A stretch of 34,003 nucleotides of DNA from Fidelibacterota bacterium (GTDB taxonomy: Bacteria > Fidelibacterota > Marinisomatia > Marinisomatales > TCS55), in NCBI GenBank assembly GCA_030746535.1, contig JASLML010000016.1, forward strand, positions 1 through 34,003. Reading direction: 5' to 3'. The notes beneath the pieces were generated by a model. It did not search any database, was not told where the DNA came from, and saw only the letters and a program-made list of their open reading frames with translations. How positions within the stretch are numbered: position 1 is the stretch's first letter; every line of letters begins with the position of its first letter. Made by a program: the position numbers and the translations under genes. Below, piece by piece: positions 16,793-25,500 of the stretch.

Positions 16793-18984
16793 TGCAGAAC
16801 CCGCTTGCACGGTTCGTGCCAAAGCTTGCAGGCGAATATCCGAAATCATTCCTGAAATTGTATGATCAGGTTTCGGTTCCGAATGGCATGGATCCCGAAG
16901 ATGTGAAGGAAATTTTGTGGAAGGCGTACGAATATGGAGACCGCCACCACGAAGGCCAAAAGCGCAAATCCGGTGCGCCGTATTTTGAGCATTGCATCGC
17001 GGTTGCCGAAATACTCGCTTCGTGGAATATGGATCCAACCATGATCATGGGCGGCCTGCTTCATGATACGGTTGAGGATACAAAAGCTTCTCATGATGAC
17101 CTTGCTGAAAATTTCGGTGAGGATGTTGCTGTTCTCGTGGAGGGAGTGACCAAACTCGGCGATATTGAATTTTCTACGCGGCAGGAACAGCAGGCCGGGA
17201 ATTTCATGAAAATGCTACTTTCCGTGGCAAAGGACATTCGGGTAATCATTATCAAATTCGCAGATCGGCTTCACAATATGCGTACCATTGAGTATATACC
17301 GCGCATCAAACAGCACCGCATAGCCATAGAAACGCGGGATGTTTATTCTCCGCTAGCCCACCGGCTTGGAATGGCAAAAGTAAAATGGCAGCTGGATGAT
17401 TTGGTGTTTAAAACATTGAACCCCAAGGCCTATAAAGAAATTGATTCCAAACTAAAGTCCACAACAAAAGAGCGTGAACGCTACATTAAAAAAGTAACAA
17501 CTGCCCTTAACAAAGAATTATCCGCCTATGATTTAAAGGCAGATGTGTATGGAAGGCCTAAATCCCATCATTCGATTTACAAAAAAATGATTTCACAGGA
17601 TAAAACATTTGATGAAATATATGACAAAGAAGCAATCAGGGTGATCGTTGATAAGATGGAAGATTGCTATCTTACTTTGGGCGTGATTCATCAGAATTAC
17701 AATCCGGTTCAGGAACGATTCAAAGATTTTATTGCCACTCCTAAATCAAACGCCTATCAATCCATTCATACCACAGTTGTAGGGCCGGAAAAACAGCTGG
17801 TAGAGATTCAGATTAGAACGGCAGACATGGAAGCTACGGCGGAGATCGGTGTTGCTGCACACTGGCGCTATAAAGAAGGTAAAGGAAGTGATACCAAGGA
17901 AATAGATTCGCAGGTGGGTTGGCTCAGGGAATTATTGGAGATATTAAGAAGCGAAGAGAGCGATCCCCGTGAATTCATGCATTTGCTAAAAATCGACCTT
18001 TTCAGTGATGAAATATTTGTTTTTACGCCTAAAGGCGCATTGGTGCAGCTGCCTGTTTCATCCACGCCGATCGATTTTGCATTTAAGGTTCATACCGAGG
18101 TTGGCATGAAATGCTTAGGAGCAAAGGTCAATCATGTAGTGGTGCCGCTGAACACCGAACTGAAGAACGGTGATTTGGTGGAGATTATCACTGGCAAGAA
18201 TCAAAACCCGAATTACGGCTGGCTAAAATTTGTTGTTACGTCCAAGGCACGAAATAAAATTAACCGCTTTCTTAAACAGTCCAATATTGAAGCAAGTTTA
18301 AAGCTGGGAGAAGAAATCCTGGTCAAAACTCTGAGGCGTTTAAAAAAGCTTGGTCTTAAAAAAGAGATTAAATCCTCATTTCAGAAATTTGGATTCCAGA
18401 ACGAAGATCAGCTGCTGGAGGCAATCGGAAATGGATCGTTAACGGTAAGAAAAATTTTCGAAAAAATCGCACCCGATACCAATCCCGAATTCGATTTGAA
18501 AGAAGAAAAGCCCTCACGTTTCAGCTTTACCGGAAAAGGGAAAAAAAGCGTCCAGCTTCAGGGAATTAAGGATGTGATGGTGTCATTCGGCAAATGTTGC
18601 AATCCGATTCCCGGAGATGAAATGCTAGGATTTATTACTCGAGGACGAGGGCTCACGGTCCACCGTTCAACCTGCTCGAGCCTCCCGCTGCTCAATGAAC
18701 AAAAAGACAGGCTCGTTCCGGTTGACTGGGATGTAGCCAAAACGGACCTTTTCAATGTCCGCTTAAAGATAACGGGACAGGACAGGAAGGGTATTTTAAA
18801 AGACCTCACGGAATCCATTTCTTCGCAAAACATCAATATCAAAAGCGTGGATATGAGGGGGAAAGATTCGGTTGCCACCGCGCATTTCATTGTCCAGGTG
18901 AATAATATCCGCCAGCTTGACCGCATCATCCGGAAAATTAAAAAGGTAAATGGTGTGGATCATATTGAGCGGGCGGAACGTTAA
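16792..18984 (+). CDS. Bifunctional (p)ppGpp synthetase/hydrolase (Rel/SpoT)
   Basis: 730 residues with the full long-RSH layout. The HD hydrolase domain contains LLHDTVEDT (His91-Asp92). The synthetase domain includes KSHHSIYKKM, DKEAIRVIVD and YQSIHTTVVGP. TGS follows at about 400-460, then a helical/zinc-finger region with CCNPIPGDE (Cys602-603), and a C-terminal ACT domain (RKGILKDLTESISSQNINI). The synthetase carries RFKD (309-312), the RXKD type associated with bifunctional enzymes rather than the EXDD of synthetase-only RelA. Both activities are therefore predicted. It is the stringent-response hub of an operon that also encodes Gmk and omega. Confidence 0.96.
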   Translation: MQNPLARFVPKLAGEYPKSFLKLYDQVSVPNGMDPEDVKEILWKAYEYGDRHHEGQKRKSGAPYFEHCIAVAEILASWNMDPTMIMGGLLHDTVEDTKASHDDLAENFGEDVAVLVEGVTKLGDIEFSTRQEQQAGNFMKMLLSVAKDIRVIIIKFADRLHNMRTIEYIPRIKQHRIAIETRDVYSPLAHRLGMAKVKWQLDDLVFKTLNPKAYKEIDSKLKSTTKERERYIKKVTTALNKELSAYDLKADVYGRPKSHHSIYKKMISQDKTFDEIYDKEAIRVIVDKMEDCYLTLGVIHQNYNPVQERFKDFIATPKSNAYQSIHTTVVGPEKQLVEIQIRTADMEATAEIGVAAHWRYKEGKGSDTKEIDSQVGWLRELLEILRSEESDPREFMHLLKIDLFSDEIFVFTPKGALVQLPVSSTPIDFAFKVHTEVGMKCLGAKVNHVVVPLNTELKNGDLVEIITGKNQNPNYGWLKFVVTSKARNKINRFLKQSNIEASLKLGEEILVKTLRRLKKLGLKKEIKSSFQKFGFQNEDQLLEAIGNGSLTVRKIFEKIAPDTNPEFDLKEEKPSRFSFTGKGKKSVQLQGIKDVMVSFGKCCNPIPGDEMLGFITRGRGLTVHRSTCSSLPLLNEQKDRLVPVDWDVAKTDLFNVRLKITGQDRKGILKDLTESISSQNINIKSVDMRGKDSVATAHFIVQVNNIRQLDRIIRKIKKVNGVDHIERAER

Positions 18985-19035
18985 CCGCAAGTATAGGGAT
19001 TGTACAAATCCCGATTCAAAAACACCATCACTATC

Positions 19036-19452
19036 ATGGGAAGAATTTTAGGAATTGATTACGGTTCGGCGCGCATTGGCTTGGCACTATCCGATCCAAC
19101 ACATCTTATCGCGAGCCCGCTTGAAACCATTACATTTTCATCGGAGAAAGACCTCATCGCACAGCTCCGTGAAAAAATAGATGCCCAGGAAGTTGAAGAG
19201 GTTGTAGTCGGCATGCCGTTCAGGATGAAGGGCGGTGATTCAAGACAGACGGAATCTGTGCGAAAGTTTGTAACAGCATTGAAAAAAGCTGGAATTTCCG
19301 CAAAGGAGGAAGATGAACGACTTAGTTCGGTGAGCGCTAAACGTGCATTAATTGAGCAGGAGTTAAAGATGGAGAAGGATAAAGGTTTGGTGGACCAAAC
19401 TGCAGCCGCTATCATGCTTCAGCAATACCTTGATAAGAAACGCAGTGGTTAA
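19036..19452 (+). CDS. ruvX: Putative pre-16S rRNA nuclease/Holliday junction resolvase YqgF (RuvX)
   Basis: 138 residues from ATG 19036. An upstream in-frame TTG at 19000 would add 12 non-conserved residues. RNase H-like signature GIDYGSARIGLALSD places the catalytic Asp at residue 8. VVVGMPFRMKGGDSRQTE and the end segment DEERLSSVSAKRA-like (here EDERLSSVSAKRAL) and VDQTAAAIMLQQYLD are conserved. The family is implicated in processing the 5' end of 16S rRNA. It overlaps lnt at its 3' end. Confidence 0.95.
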   Translation: MGRILGIDYGSARIGLALSDPTHLIASPLETITFSSEKDLIAQLREKIDAQEVEEVVVGMPFRMKGGDSRQTESVRKFVTALKKAGISAKEEDERLSSVSAKRALIEQELKMEKDKGLVDQTAAAIMLQQYLDKKRSG

Positions 19453-20944
19453 TTTTTTCAACAGGCCGGCCTTCCAGCTTGCCGTTATTTCGGGATTACT
19501 GATAGGCATCGCCTATCCGCCGCTTCCGCTGGGATTTATAGCGCTGTTTGGGCTTATTCCGATTCTACACCTCATTTTGAATGAGACACCCCGCATGGCG
19601 GCAAAATGGGCGTATCTTTCATCGGTAACAGCAAATTTTATTTCGCTTTATTGGATTGGTTTGAATACCGGAGCGCCGTTGTGGGTGAGTATGCTGTCGA
19701 TGGCGGGCGCAGTCTTTTATCTCGCAATATGGTGGGCGGCATTTGCGGCGCTCGTTTCCTTTATTCATGGAAGAACTGGAAAAGGCCTTATGGCGGCGCC
19801 GTTTCTCTGGATTACGATGGAGCTGCTGAGAACATTCGGTTCGCTCGGATTCCCATGGATTAATCTTGCTGTAACCCAATCAACATATTTACCGGTGATT
19901 CAAATGCTTGAAATTACCGGAACGTACGGCGTGTCATTTTGGATTATTTTGGTCAATGCGGCTTTATACGGGCTGCTAGTATCTACCCATAAAAAAGTAT
20001 CGCCTGCCTTTCCGGTTATCCTTGTCCTGCTGCCCTGGCTGTTTGGCGGAATTCGTTTATGGATGTGGAACCAGCCCGAAGGAGAAACGGTCAAGATTGC
20101 CGTTGTACAGCCCAATGTGAATGCGGTTGATAAATGGGATCAGGCTAAGCGGAATGCGATTTTTTCGCTGATGGATTCTTTACATGCGGAAGCAAACACG
20201 TTGAATCCTGATCTTGTCCTCTGGCCGGAATCTGCACTGCCGACCTATTTGCGTACGAATGCTGTTACAATACGGCCGATCATGAATCGGATTAAGGAAA
20301 CAGGTATTCCTCTACTCACTGGAATTCCAGATAAACGCACGGATCAGGAAGGGAATGTGAGATATTTCAACAGTACCATTTTCTTGAAGCCCGATGAAAG
20401 CAAAACCATGTATACCAAACTGAAACTGGTGCCGTTTGGAGAATATGTTCCTCTTTCTGATGTGTTGCCTTTTCTGGATTCATTCAACATTGGTCTCATG
20501 GGGAACTTTGAATACGGCGGAAACTATACGATGTTTGAAATGGATTCGCTCATATTCAGCAACATGATTTGTTATGATTCCAGCTTTCCTAGTGTTGCGC
20601 GGAAGTTTGTCAGGAAAGGTGCGCAAATGCTGACGATTCAGACAAATGACGGATGGTGGCTGCACACATCCGGCGCTTACCAGCATTTTGAACTGGCAAG
20701 ACTGAGGGCCGTGGAAAACCGTGTGCCTGTGATTCGAAGCGCGAATACAGGAATATCCGGCTTTTTTCATCCCAGCGGTGAGCATGATGGAAGAATCGCT
20801 TTCAATGAACAGGGCATTGTTCTTGCTGAAGTCACTCCCGTGAAATTGCCATCATTTTATTCAAGATTTGGCGACGCATTTGGGTGGATGATTAGCTTAA
20901 TTTCCATTGGATTTATAGGACTCGGATGGGCCAGAAAACCTTAA
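19445..20944 (+). CDS. lnt: Apolipoprotein N-acyltransferase
   Basis: 499 residues from GTG 19445, an 8-bp overlap with ruvX; TTG 19430 is an alternative adding five residues. Several N-terminal membrane helices (AVISGLLIGIAYPPLPLG onward, about 1-200) precede a nitrilase-like periplasmic domain. The catalytic triad is visible as Glu262 in LWPESALP, Lys325 in YTKLKLVPFGEYVPL and Cys376 in NMICYDSSFP. A terminal helix ends the protein. Lnt adds the third acyl chain to outer-membrane lipoproteins, supporting a diderm cell. The 3' end overlaps the next gene by 19 bp. Confidence 0.95.
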   Translation: MVNFFNRPAFQLAVISGLLIGIAYPPLPLGFIALFGLIPILHLILNETPRMAAKWAYLSSVTANFISLYWIGLNTGAPLWVSMLSMAGAVFYLAIWWAAFAALVSFIHGRTGKGLMAAPFLWITMELLRTFGSLGFPWINLAVTQSTYLPVIQMLEITGTYGVSFWIILVNAALYGLLVSTHKKVSPAFPVILVLLPWLFGGIRLWMWNQPEGETVKIAVVQPNVNAVDKWDQAKRNAIFSLMDSLHAEANTLNPDLVLWPESALPTYLRTNAVTIRPIMNRIKETGIPLLTGIPDKRTDQEGNVRYFNSTIFLKPDESKTMYTKLKLVPFGEYVPLSDVLPFLDSFNIGLMGNFEYGGNYTMFEMDSLIFSNMICYDSSFPSVARKFVRKGAQMLTIQTNDGWWLHTSGAYQHFELARLRAVENRVPVIRSANTGISGFFHPSGEHDGRIAFNEQGIVLAEVTPVKLPSFYSRFGDAFGWMISLISIGFIGLGWARKP

Positions 20945-21555
20945 CAATTCTATTAATGACCGTTTCGCTGTTTGCGCAGGAAAAAAACCAGCCTGAAGTG
21001 TCGCACTTGTCTCCAGTGGTAAAATCATTTCTGATACCGGGCTGGGGAGAAAAAACGCTAAACAATCCAGTGCGCTCTAAAGTTTTCTTTCTTTCCGAAG
21101 CAATGCTGTGGCTGAGTGTGGCAGGCACGTACACTGCTGCGCAATCTCAGGAGAGGGAATATATCGCTTTTGCTGCTGACTATGCCGGTGTGGACATCAG
21201 CGGGAAAACTCGCGACTTTTGGGTGGACATCGGGAATTATGAGAACCGGGATGCTTACAACCAGGAACATCTTCGGTTTCGGGAAAATGATGCGCTTTAT
21301 TCTCTGGATGAAGAATGGAACTGGTCCTGGGATGATTCGGGGAACAGGTCGCGGTTTGAAGGAATGCGAATCAGAGGAGACCGCCTAGCAAAAGCGACGT
21401 CTTTCCTGGTGGGAGGAATTGTACTAAACCATGTTATTTCAGCAATTGATGCAGCATACTTGCAAAACGTGCAGAACGATGCGGAAGTCACCATTCTGCC
21501 GAAAGTTGATGTTGAATCAAAAACCACGTCATTGGCATTTACCATAAGATTTTAA
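20926..21555 (+). CDS. Secreted/membrane protein of unknown function, DUF5683-like
   Basis: 209 residues. An N-terminal signal sequence (LTILLMTVSLFA) precedes HLSPVVKSFLIPGWGEKTLNN, which resembles the S-x-L-P-G-x-G opening of DUF5683-type proteins of the FCB group. A hydrophobic segment (FLSEAMLWLSVAGTYTAAQ) follows. A central Trp/Asp/Glu-rich part contains LDEEWNWSWDDSGN. Then comes a second hydrophobic stretch (TSFLVGGIVLNHVISAIDAAYL) and an end like a terminal beta-strand (SLAFTIRF). AGGA precedes the ATG by about 7 bp and overlap with lnt suggests co-expression. The family match is by eye; function is unknown. Confidence 0.6.
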   Translation: MGQKTLTILLMTVSLFAQEKNQPEVSHLSPVVKSFLIPGWGEKTLNNPVRSKVFFLSEAMLWLSVAGTYTAAQSQEREYIAFAADYAGVDISGKTRDFWVDIGNYENRDAYNQEHLRFRENDALYSLDEEWNWSWDDSGNRSRFEGMRIRGDRLAKATSFLVGGIVLNHVISAIDAAYLQNVQNDAEVTILPKVDVESKTTSLAFTIRF

Positions 21556-21556
21556 T

Positions 21557-22282
21557 ATGCTGAAGCATCCCCTGACAGAAGCAGCTTTTTTTACTGGATT
21601 TGCCATATCTGCACTTGTATCGGATTCCTGGTCTTTATGGATGCTGCATGCAGTTTGCCTGACAGGTATAGTCCTGTTGCAGCAAACTGCATTTGCAGTT
21701 TTGTGGAAGCGCGTCAGGCACCTTGTTTTATTTTTCCCAATTCTGCTGGGCATATTTTTGATCAGTTCTCTGATCTTTTCAAATATTTCATTGGTTGAAG
21801 CACTTCAATCGGGTTCCTTTTCGATGCTAAGGTTTCTGCTTGCCGGCCTGTGCATGAGCGCCTATCTGGAACGTGAACGAAAGAACAGTGTATTTCAATC
21901 TGTTAGGAGCATTTGGTCACGGATGGAAAAGCCGTGGCAAAAAGTTGAAGATATATTTCTATTCCTTGGGTTAACACTGCGTTTTTATCCATCTATTCAG
22001 AGGCAGTGGGCACAACTGCAGTCATCCCATGCTTCTCTCGGTTTGAACCAAGATATGGCTTGGCTCAAGAAAACGAAATCATTGCTCAGTGATCTGCCGG
22101 GCTTTTTGATATTTCAATTGAACCGCGCCGGCACTGCCTCGCTTGCGATGTCTCTGCGGGGCTACGGAAATCATGTGCCCAGAGGTGTTGCGGAATTTGT
22201 GCCGTTCGGTATACTGGATGGATTAAAGTTGCTTATCACTATTACTGCGTTTGTAGCATTTCACCATTTTGCCCCGTTTTAA
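21557..22282 (+). CDS. Putative energy-coupling factor transporter T component (EcfT/CbiQ family)
   Basis: 241 residues with N-terminal hydrophobic helices (about 10-110), then an amphipathic central part (FLFLGLTLRFYPSIQRQWAQLQ) and the segment ASLAMSLRGYGNHVPR, which resembles the coupling-helix Ala-x-x-x-Arg-Gly motif of EcfT/CbiQ proteins. A C-terminal membrane helix follows. EcfT links a pair of ABC ATPases to substrate-binding S components for vitamins or metals. No EcfA or S gene is adjacent. The following truA gene overlaps by 14 bp; ecfT-truA adjacency is typical of Firmicutes, which supports the call. It could instead be a more distant EcfT-like membrane protein. Confidence 0.65.
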   Translation: MLKHPLTEAAFFTGFAISALVSDSWSLWMLHAVCLTGIVLLQQTAFAVLWKRVRHLVLFFPILLGIFLISSLIFSNISLVEALQSGSFSMLRFLLAGLCMSAYLERERKNSVFQSVRSIWSRMEKPWQKVEDIFLFLGLTLRFYPSIQRQWAQLQSSHASLGLNQDMAWLKKTKSLLSDLPGFLIFQLNRAGTASLAMSLRGYGNHVPRGVAEFVPFGILDGLKLLITITAFVAFHHFAPF

Positions 22283-23003
22283 AATAGAAATTCAATATAT
22301 CGGCTCATCCTTTTCAGGTTGGCAAAAGCAAGACAATGGTCCAACTGTTCAGGAGGAAATTGAGTCGGCATTATCGAAACTGAATAAAGGAAAAAGAATC
22401 TCTGTAACAGGCGCCGGCAGGACCGATTCCGGCGTCCACGCCTCCGGACAGGTTGCCCACTTTGATTTTGATACGGATATGCCGTCCTGCAAGCTCAAAG
22501 ATGCTATCAACGGGAATATGAAAGGCAGCGTAAGAATCAATTCCTGTGGTGCGGCGAAATCGGATTTTCATGCACGGTTTTCAGCTACTGCGCGGAAATA
22601 TGTTTACACCTGCAGAACGGATGGCAATATTCTCGATGGGAATCTTGTCTGGCAAACCGGTCCGCTCAATCTTGATATTCTTAATAACGCTGCCGGCTGC
22701 ATCGTTGGAGAACATGATTTCACATCCTTTTCTAAACAGAACCCCGAAGTGGAAAACAGGGTTTGCAATGTGAGTCATTCCGCGTGGTTCGAAAAAGAGG
22801 GAATCGTAAATTACGAGGTTAAAGCCAACCGGTTTTTGCACCACATGGTTCGCTATCTTGTCGGCACAATGGTGGAAATATCGCGAGGAAAAATTACAAT
22901 GGAAGCATTTCAGCAACTAGTGAACAAGCCCGCAGAAAATGTCAGGATTTATAAAGCGCCTCCACAGGGACTGCGATTGGAAAAGGTAATCTATGATCCG
23001 TAG
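22269..23003 (+). CDS. truA: tRNA pseudouridine(38-40) synthase TruA
   Basis: 244 residues from TTG 22269, which gives PRFKIEIQYIGSSFSGWQKQ, the canonical N-terminus; no ATG is available near it. The catalytic aspartate is Asp53 in GAGRTDSGVHA. Further conserved segments are FHARFSATARKYVYTC, FTSFSK, NRFLHHMVRYLVGTMVEI and the end segment APPQGLRLEKV. TruA isomerises uridines 38-40 of the tRNA anticodon arm. It overlaps the EcfT-like gene by 14 bp and htrA by 11 bp. Confidence 0.96.
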   Translation: MPRFKIEIQYIGSSFSGWQKQDNGPTVQEEIESALSKLNKGKRISVTGAGRTDSGVHASGQVAHFDFDTDMPSCKLKDAINGNMKGSVRINSCGAAKSDFHARFSATARKYVYTCRTDGNILDGNLVWQTGPLNLDILNNAAGCIVGEHDFTSFSKQNPEVENRVCNVSHSAWFEKEGIVNYEVKANRFLHHMVRYLVGTMVEISRGKITMEAFQQLVNKPAENVRIYKAPPQGLRLEKVIYDP

Positions 23004-24093
23004 AATGGTTTTATTGGGAGTATGCTTTCTAATGGCTGCTTCGGTGATTGCTCAGGATGATGTTAGCGCTTCACGCCAGTCTGCCATCGTAAAGGCAATT
23101 GAAAAGGTGAGCCCGGCTGTAGCGAGTATCAATGTTACCCAGCTCAGGAACGTCCGTTATCGCACCGGATTCAATGATCCATTCTTTGATTATTTTTTCC
23201 CTCAAGAAATGTACCGAAGCCGGCAAAGAGTAAAAGGATCGGGTTCCGGTGTCCTCATCAGTCCGGACGGGTATATCATCACCAATTTTCACGTCATTGA
23301 AAATGCGACAGAAATTATTGTAACTCTTTCGGGCGGGAAGGAATATGAAGCGGAAGTTATAGGAACGGACAGAGTAACCGACCTGACACTGCTGAAAATT
23401 GAAGGCGATGCGTTTCCCTACGCAACAATGGGCGATTCGGACGATTTAATTATCGGCGAGTGGGCAATTGCGCTCGGGAATCCGTTCGGGCTTTTTGATC
23501 TGAATCAGCAGCCGACGGCAACAGCCGGAATTATCAGTGCGGTGGACATGGATTTCGGTCAGGTTCAGGCAGGACGGGTTTATCAGGATATGATCCAGAC
23601 AGATGCGGCGATCAATCCGGGAAACAGCGGAGGTCCACTAGTTAATGTTCATGGTGAAGTGATCGGGATAAATTCATTTATTTATACAGGTTCTCAGCTT
23701 TCAGAAGGTTCGGTCGGCATTGGATTTGCGATTCCCGTCAACCGCGCAAAACGTATTGTAAATGAGCTGAAAAATACCGGAAGAGTGGACCGCAGTTTTG
23801 CAACAGGCCTGACTGTGCAGGCGCTAACGAAAAAACTGGCGATGTATCTCGAACTTCCCTTTGATACCGGCGTAATGATCGTGGAAGTTGAATCCGGCAG
23901 CACCGCAGACAATTCCGGTTTGGAAGCAGGCGACATTATTGTGCGTGTGAATAATAATTCCGTTGGAAAATCGTCAGATATTCGAAAGGTTATCGAGGAA
24001 GGTGATCTTCGGTCCGGTGATAAATTGAGCCTCAAGATATATCGTAACGGAAGATACAGAACAAAATCGCTTCGCCTCGGAAAGGTAAACTAA
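22993..24093 (+). CDS. HtrA/Deg-family periplasmic serine protease with one PDZ domain
   Basis: 366 residues. A signal peptide (1-20, MIRRMVLLGVCFLMAASVIA) precedes an S1C trypsin-like domain. The catalytic triad is His100 in ITNFHVIEN, Asp130 in RVTDLTLLK and Ser212 in INPGNSGGPL. A single PDZ domain (about 270-360, GVMIVEVESGSTADNSGLEAGD) follows, so the layout is closer to DegS or short HtrA than to two-PDZ DegP/DegQ. A likely role is envelope protein quality control. It begins within the end of truA and is 1 bp from psd, implying one transcript. Confidence 0.92.
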   Translation: MIRRMVLLGVCFLMAASVIAQDDVSASRQSAIVKAIEKVSPAVASINVTQLRNVRYRTGFNDPFFDYFFPQEMYRSRQRVKGSGSGVLISPDGYIITNFHVIENATEIIVTLSGGKEYEAEVIGTDRVTDLTLLKIEGDAFPYATMGDSDDLIIGEWAIALGNPFGLFDLNQQPTATAGIISAVDMDFGQVQAGRVYQDMIQTDAAINPGNSGGPLVNVHGEVIGINSFIYTGSQLSEGSVGIGFAIPVNRAKRIVNELKNTGRVDRSFATGLTVQALTKKLAMYLELPFDTGVMIVEVESGSTADNSGLEAGDIIVRVNNNSVGKSSDIRKVIEEGDLRSGDKLSLKIYRNGRYRTKSLRLGKVN

Positions 24094-24094
24094 A

Positions 24095-24736
24095 TTGCTT
24101 GCCCCTGAAGGAAAACGCGTTCTCATTCCTCTATTAATTCTGACATTCGCCGTAGGATATTTCGGGTATAAGTTGGATCATTCCGCTTTGAAAATAGCAT
24201 ACGGGATCATCGGATTTTTATTCGTGTTTTCGCTTTTCTTTTTTCGCGATCCGCAGCGTCCCTTTCCGAAGGACGAAAACACTATTTTTTCGCCGGCGGA
24301 CGGAAAAGTTGTGCAGATCAAGGATGTGAACGATCCGGATGTCGGCAATGACGTCGTGCAGGTGTCCATTTTTCTGAGCGTATTCAATGTGCATGTAAAC
24401 CGGGTTCCAGTGAGCGGCACGGTAAAATCTATGGAATTTTTCAAAGGCAAATTTCTCGCTGCATTCAACCACAAAGCATCCGAGGATAATCAGCGGACGG
24501 AGATTGTCATGGAAACGAGTAATGGCCCGATTCGCATCCGCCAGATCACCGGTGCCGTTGCGAGAAGGATCTTTTGCTATGCAGATCCGGGAACTGCAAT
24601 GGCTCAGGGAGACCGCCTCGGATATATTATGTTTGGTTCGCGTACGGATATTATATTCCCCAAAACAGCGACGCTCAACGTCGAAGTCGGCACAGTCGTC
24701 AAAGGCGGCATGAGCACAATCGGTACATTTTCATGA
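24095..24736 (+). CDS. psd: Phosphatidylserine decarboxylase proenzyme, short type
   Basis: 213 residues from TTG 24095. One or two N-terminal membrane helices (about 10-50) precede FFRDPQRPFP and FSPADGKV, both typical of the short archaeal/Bacteroidetes-type Psd. VSIFLSVFNVHVNRVPVSG and AGAVARRI-like ITGAVARRI are also conserved. The self-cleavage site is the GSR motif at residues 181-183 (MFGSRTDI), where Ser becomes the pyruvoyl cofactor. It makes phosphatidylethanolamine from phosphatidylserine. The next gene, pssA, supplies that substrate and overlaps by 4 bp. Confidence 0.96.
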   Translation: MLAPEGKRVLIPLLILTFAVGYFGYKLDHSALKIAYGIIGFLFVFSLFFFRDPQRPFPKDENTIFSPADGKVVQIKDVNDPDVGNDVVQVSIFLSVFNVHVNRVPVSGTVKSMEFFKGKFLAAFNHKASEDNQRTEIVMETSNGPIRIRQITGAVARRIFCYADPGTAMAQGDRLGYIMFGSRTDIIFPKTATLNVEVGTVVKGGMSTIGTFS

Positions 24737-25500
24737 ACGGAAAAGAACAGAAAAGAAGGCGTGTCGGAAAAAATGTTATTCCAAACGTAGCGACAGTGTT
24801 CAACATGTTTTTGGGATTTCTCGCACTTGGATTTCTCGTGCGCGGAGAACCTATCATAGCATCATGGCTGATTTTAGTGGCGATCTTCTTCGATTCCATT
24901 GATGGAAAACTTGCCCGGCTTTTAGGCATTTCCAGTAGATTTGGGACTGAATTTGATTCGCTTGCGGATACGGTGTCTTTTTGTGTTACGCCTTCTGTGA
25001 TGGTGTATCTCGTGTACGGAAACGGCCTTCCGCCGGTGTTGCGGGGCGTCATCTGTTTTATCCCGCTTCTATTCGGCACAATCCGACTCGCGCGCTTCAA
25101 TGTGATGCAAACGGAAAAACCGGTGCCGTATTTCACCGGACTTACCACACCCCTAAATGCACTTATGATTGTGAGTTTTATGCTCTTTAATCAGCAAATT
25201 TGGGGCGATACGGGCGATCCCAGGATTGCGCTGGTACTCGTTTCTACGCTCGGATTTCTCATGGTCAGCCCTGTGCGGTTTTCAAAATTTCCGCTTTTAT
25301 CCTTTCGCAAAGGAAAGAAAAATACCATTCGGCTTGTGGCTCTCATTGTAGTGCTCAGTTCCATGGTTGTGCTGCGCGGAATCATCCTGTTTCCTGTCTT
25401 TTCGCTCTATATTATTTGGAGCATTTTCAAATGGATGCTGGATAATAACCGCTTCGATGAAGATGTTGTTGCAAAAGAAATAGGCAACGGACATGATTAA
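24733..25500 (+). CDS. pssA: CDP-diacylglycerol--serine O-phosphatidyltransferase
   Basis: 255 residues from ATG 24733 (ATGA overlap with psd). The frame is open further upstream but that part is an out-of-frame overlap with psd. The CDP-alcohol phosphatidyltransferase motif is complete: Asp54, Asp57-Gly58, Ala61-Arg62, Gly71, Asp75 and Asp79, in DSIDGKLARL and GTEFDSLAD. Multiple membrane helices cover the rest. It makes phosphatidylserine from CDP-diacylglycerol and serine, feeding Psd. The 3' end overlaps the DUF4321 gene by 8 bp. Confidence 0.95.
   Translation: MNGKEQKRRRVGKNVIPNVATVFNMFLGFLALGFLVRGEPIIASWLILVAIFFDSIDGKLARLLGISSRFGTEFDSLADTVSFCVTPSVMVYLVYGNGLPPVLRGVICFIPLLFGTIRLARFNVMQTEKPVPYFTGLTTPLNALMIVSFMLFNQQIWGDTGDPRIALVLVSTLGFLMVSPVRFSKFPLLSFRKGKKNTIRLVALIVVLSSMVVLRGIILFPVFSLYIIWSIFKWMLDNNRFDEDVVAKEIGNGHD

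Noticed and set aside
18449-18470. TTTTCGAAAAAA-like sequence inside rel resembling the right half of the shared 27-bp element
   Set aside because: It is AT-rich coding sequence for Lys/Ile/Phe and lacks the CAGGTAA and CCMAAG parts.
18996-19012. Hairpin GGGATT/AATCCC between rel and ruvX
   Set aside because: Only 6 bp with no T-run on either side; more likely chance than a terminator or operator.
24574-24732. In-frame upstream extension of pssA
   Set aside because: It overlaps psd in another frame and is not conserved-looking; ATG 24733 gives an ATGA overlap and a normal PssA start.
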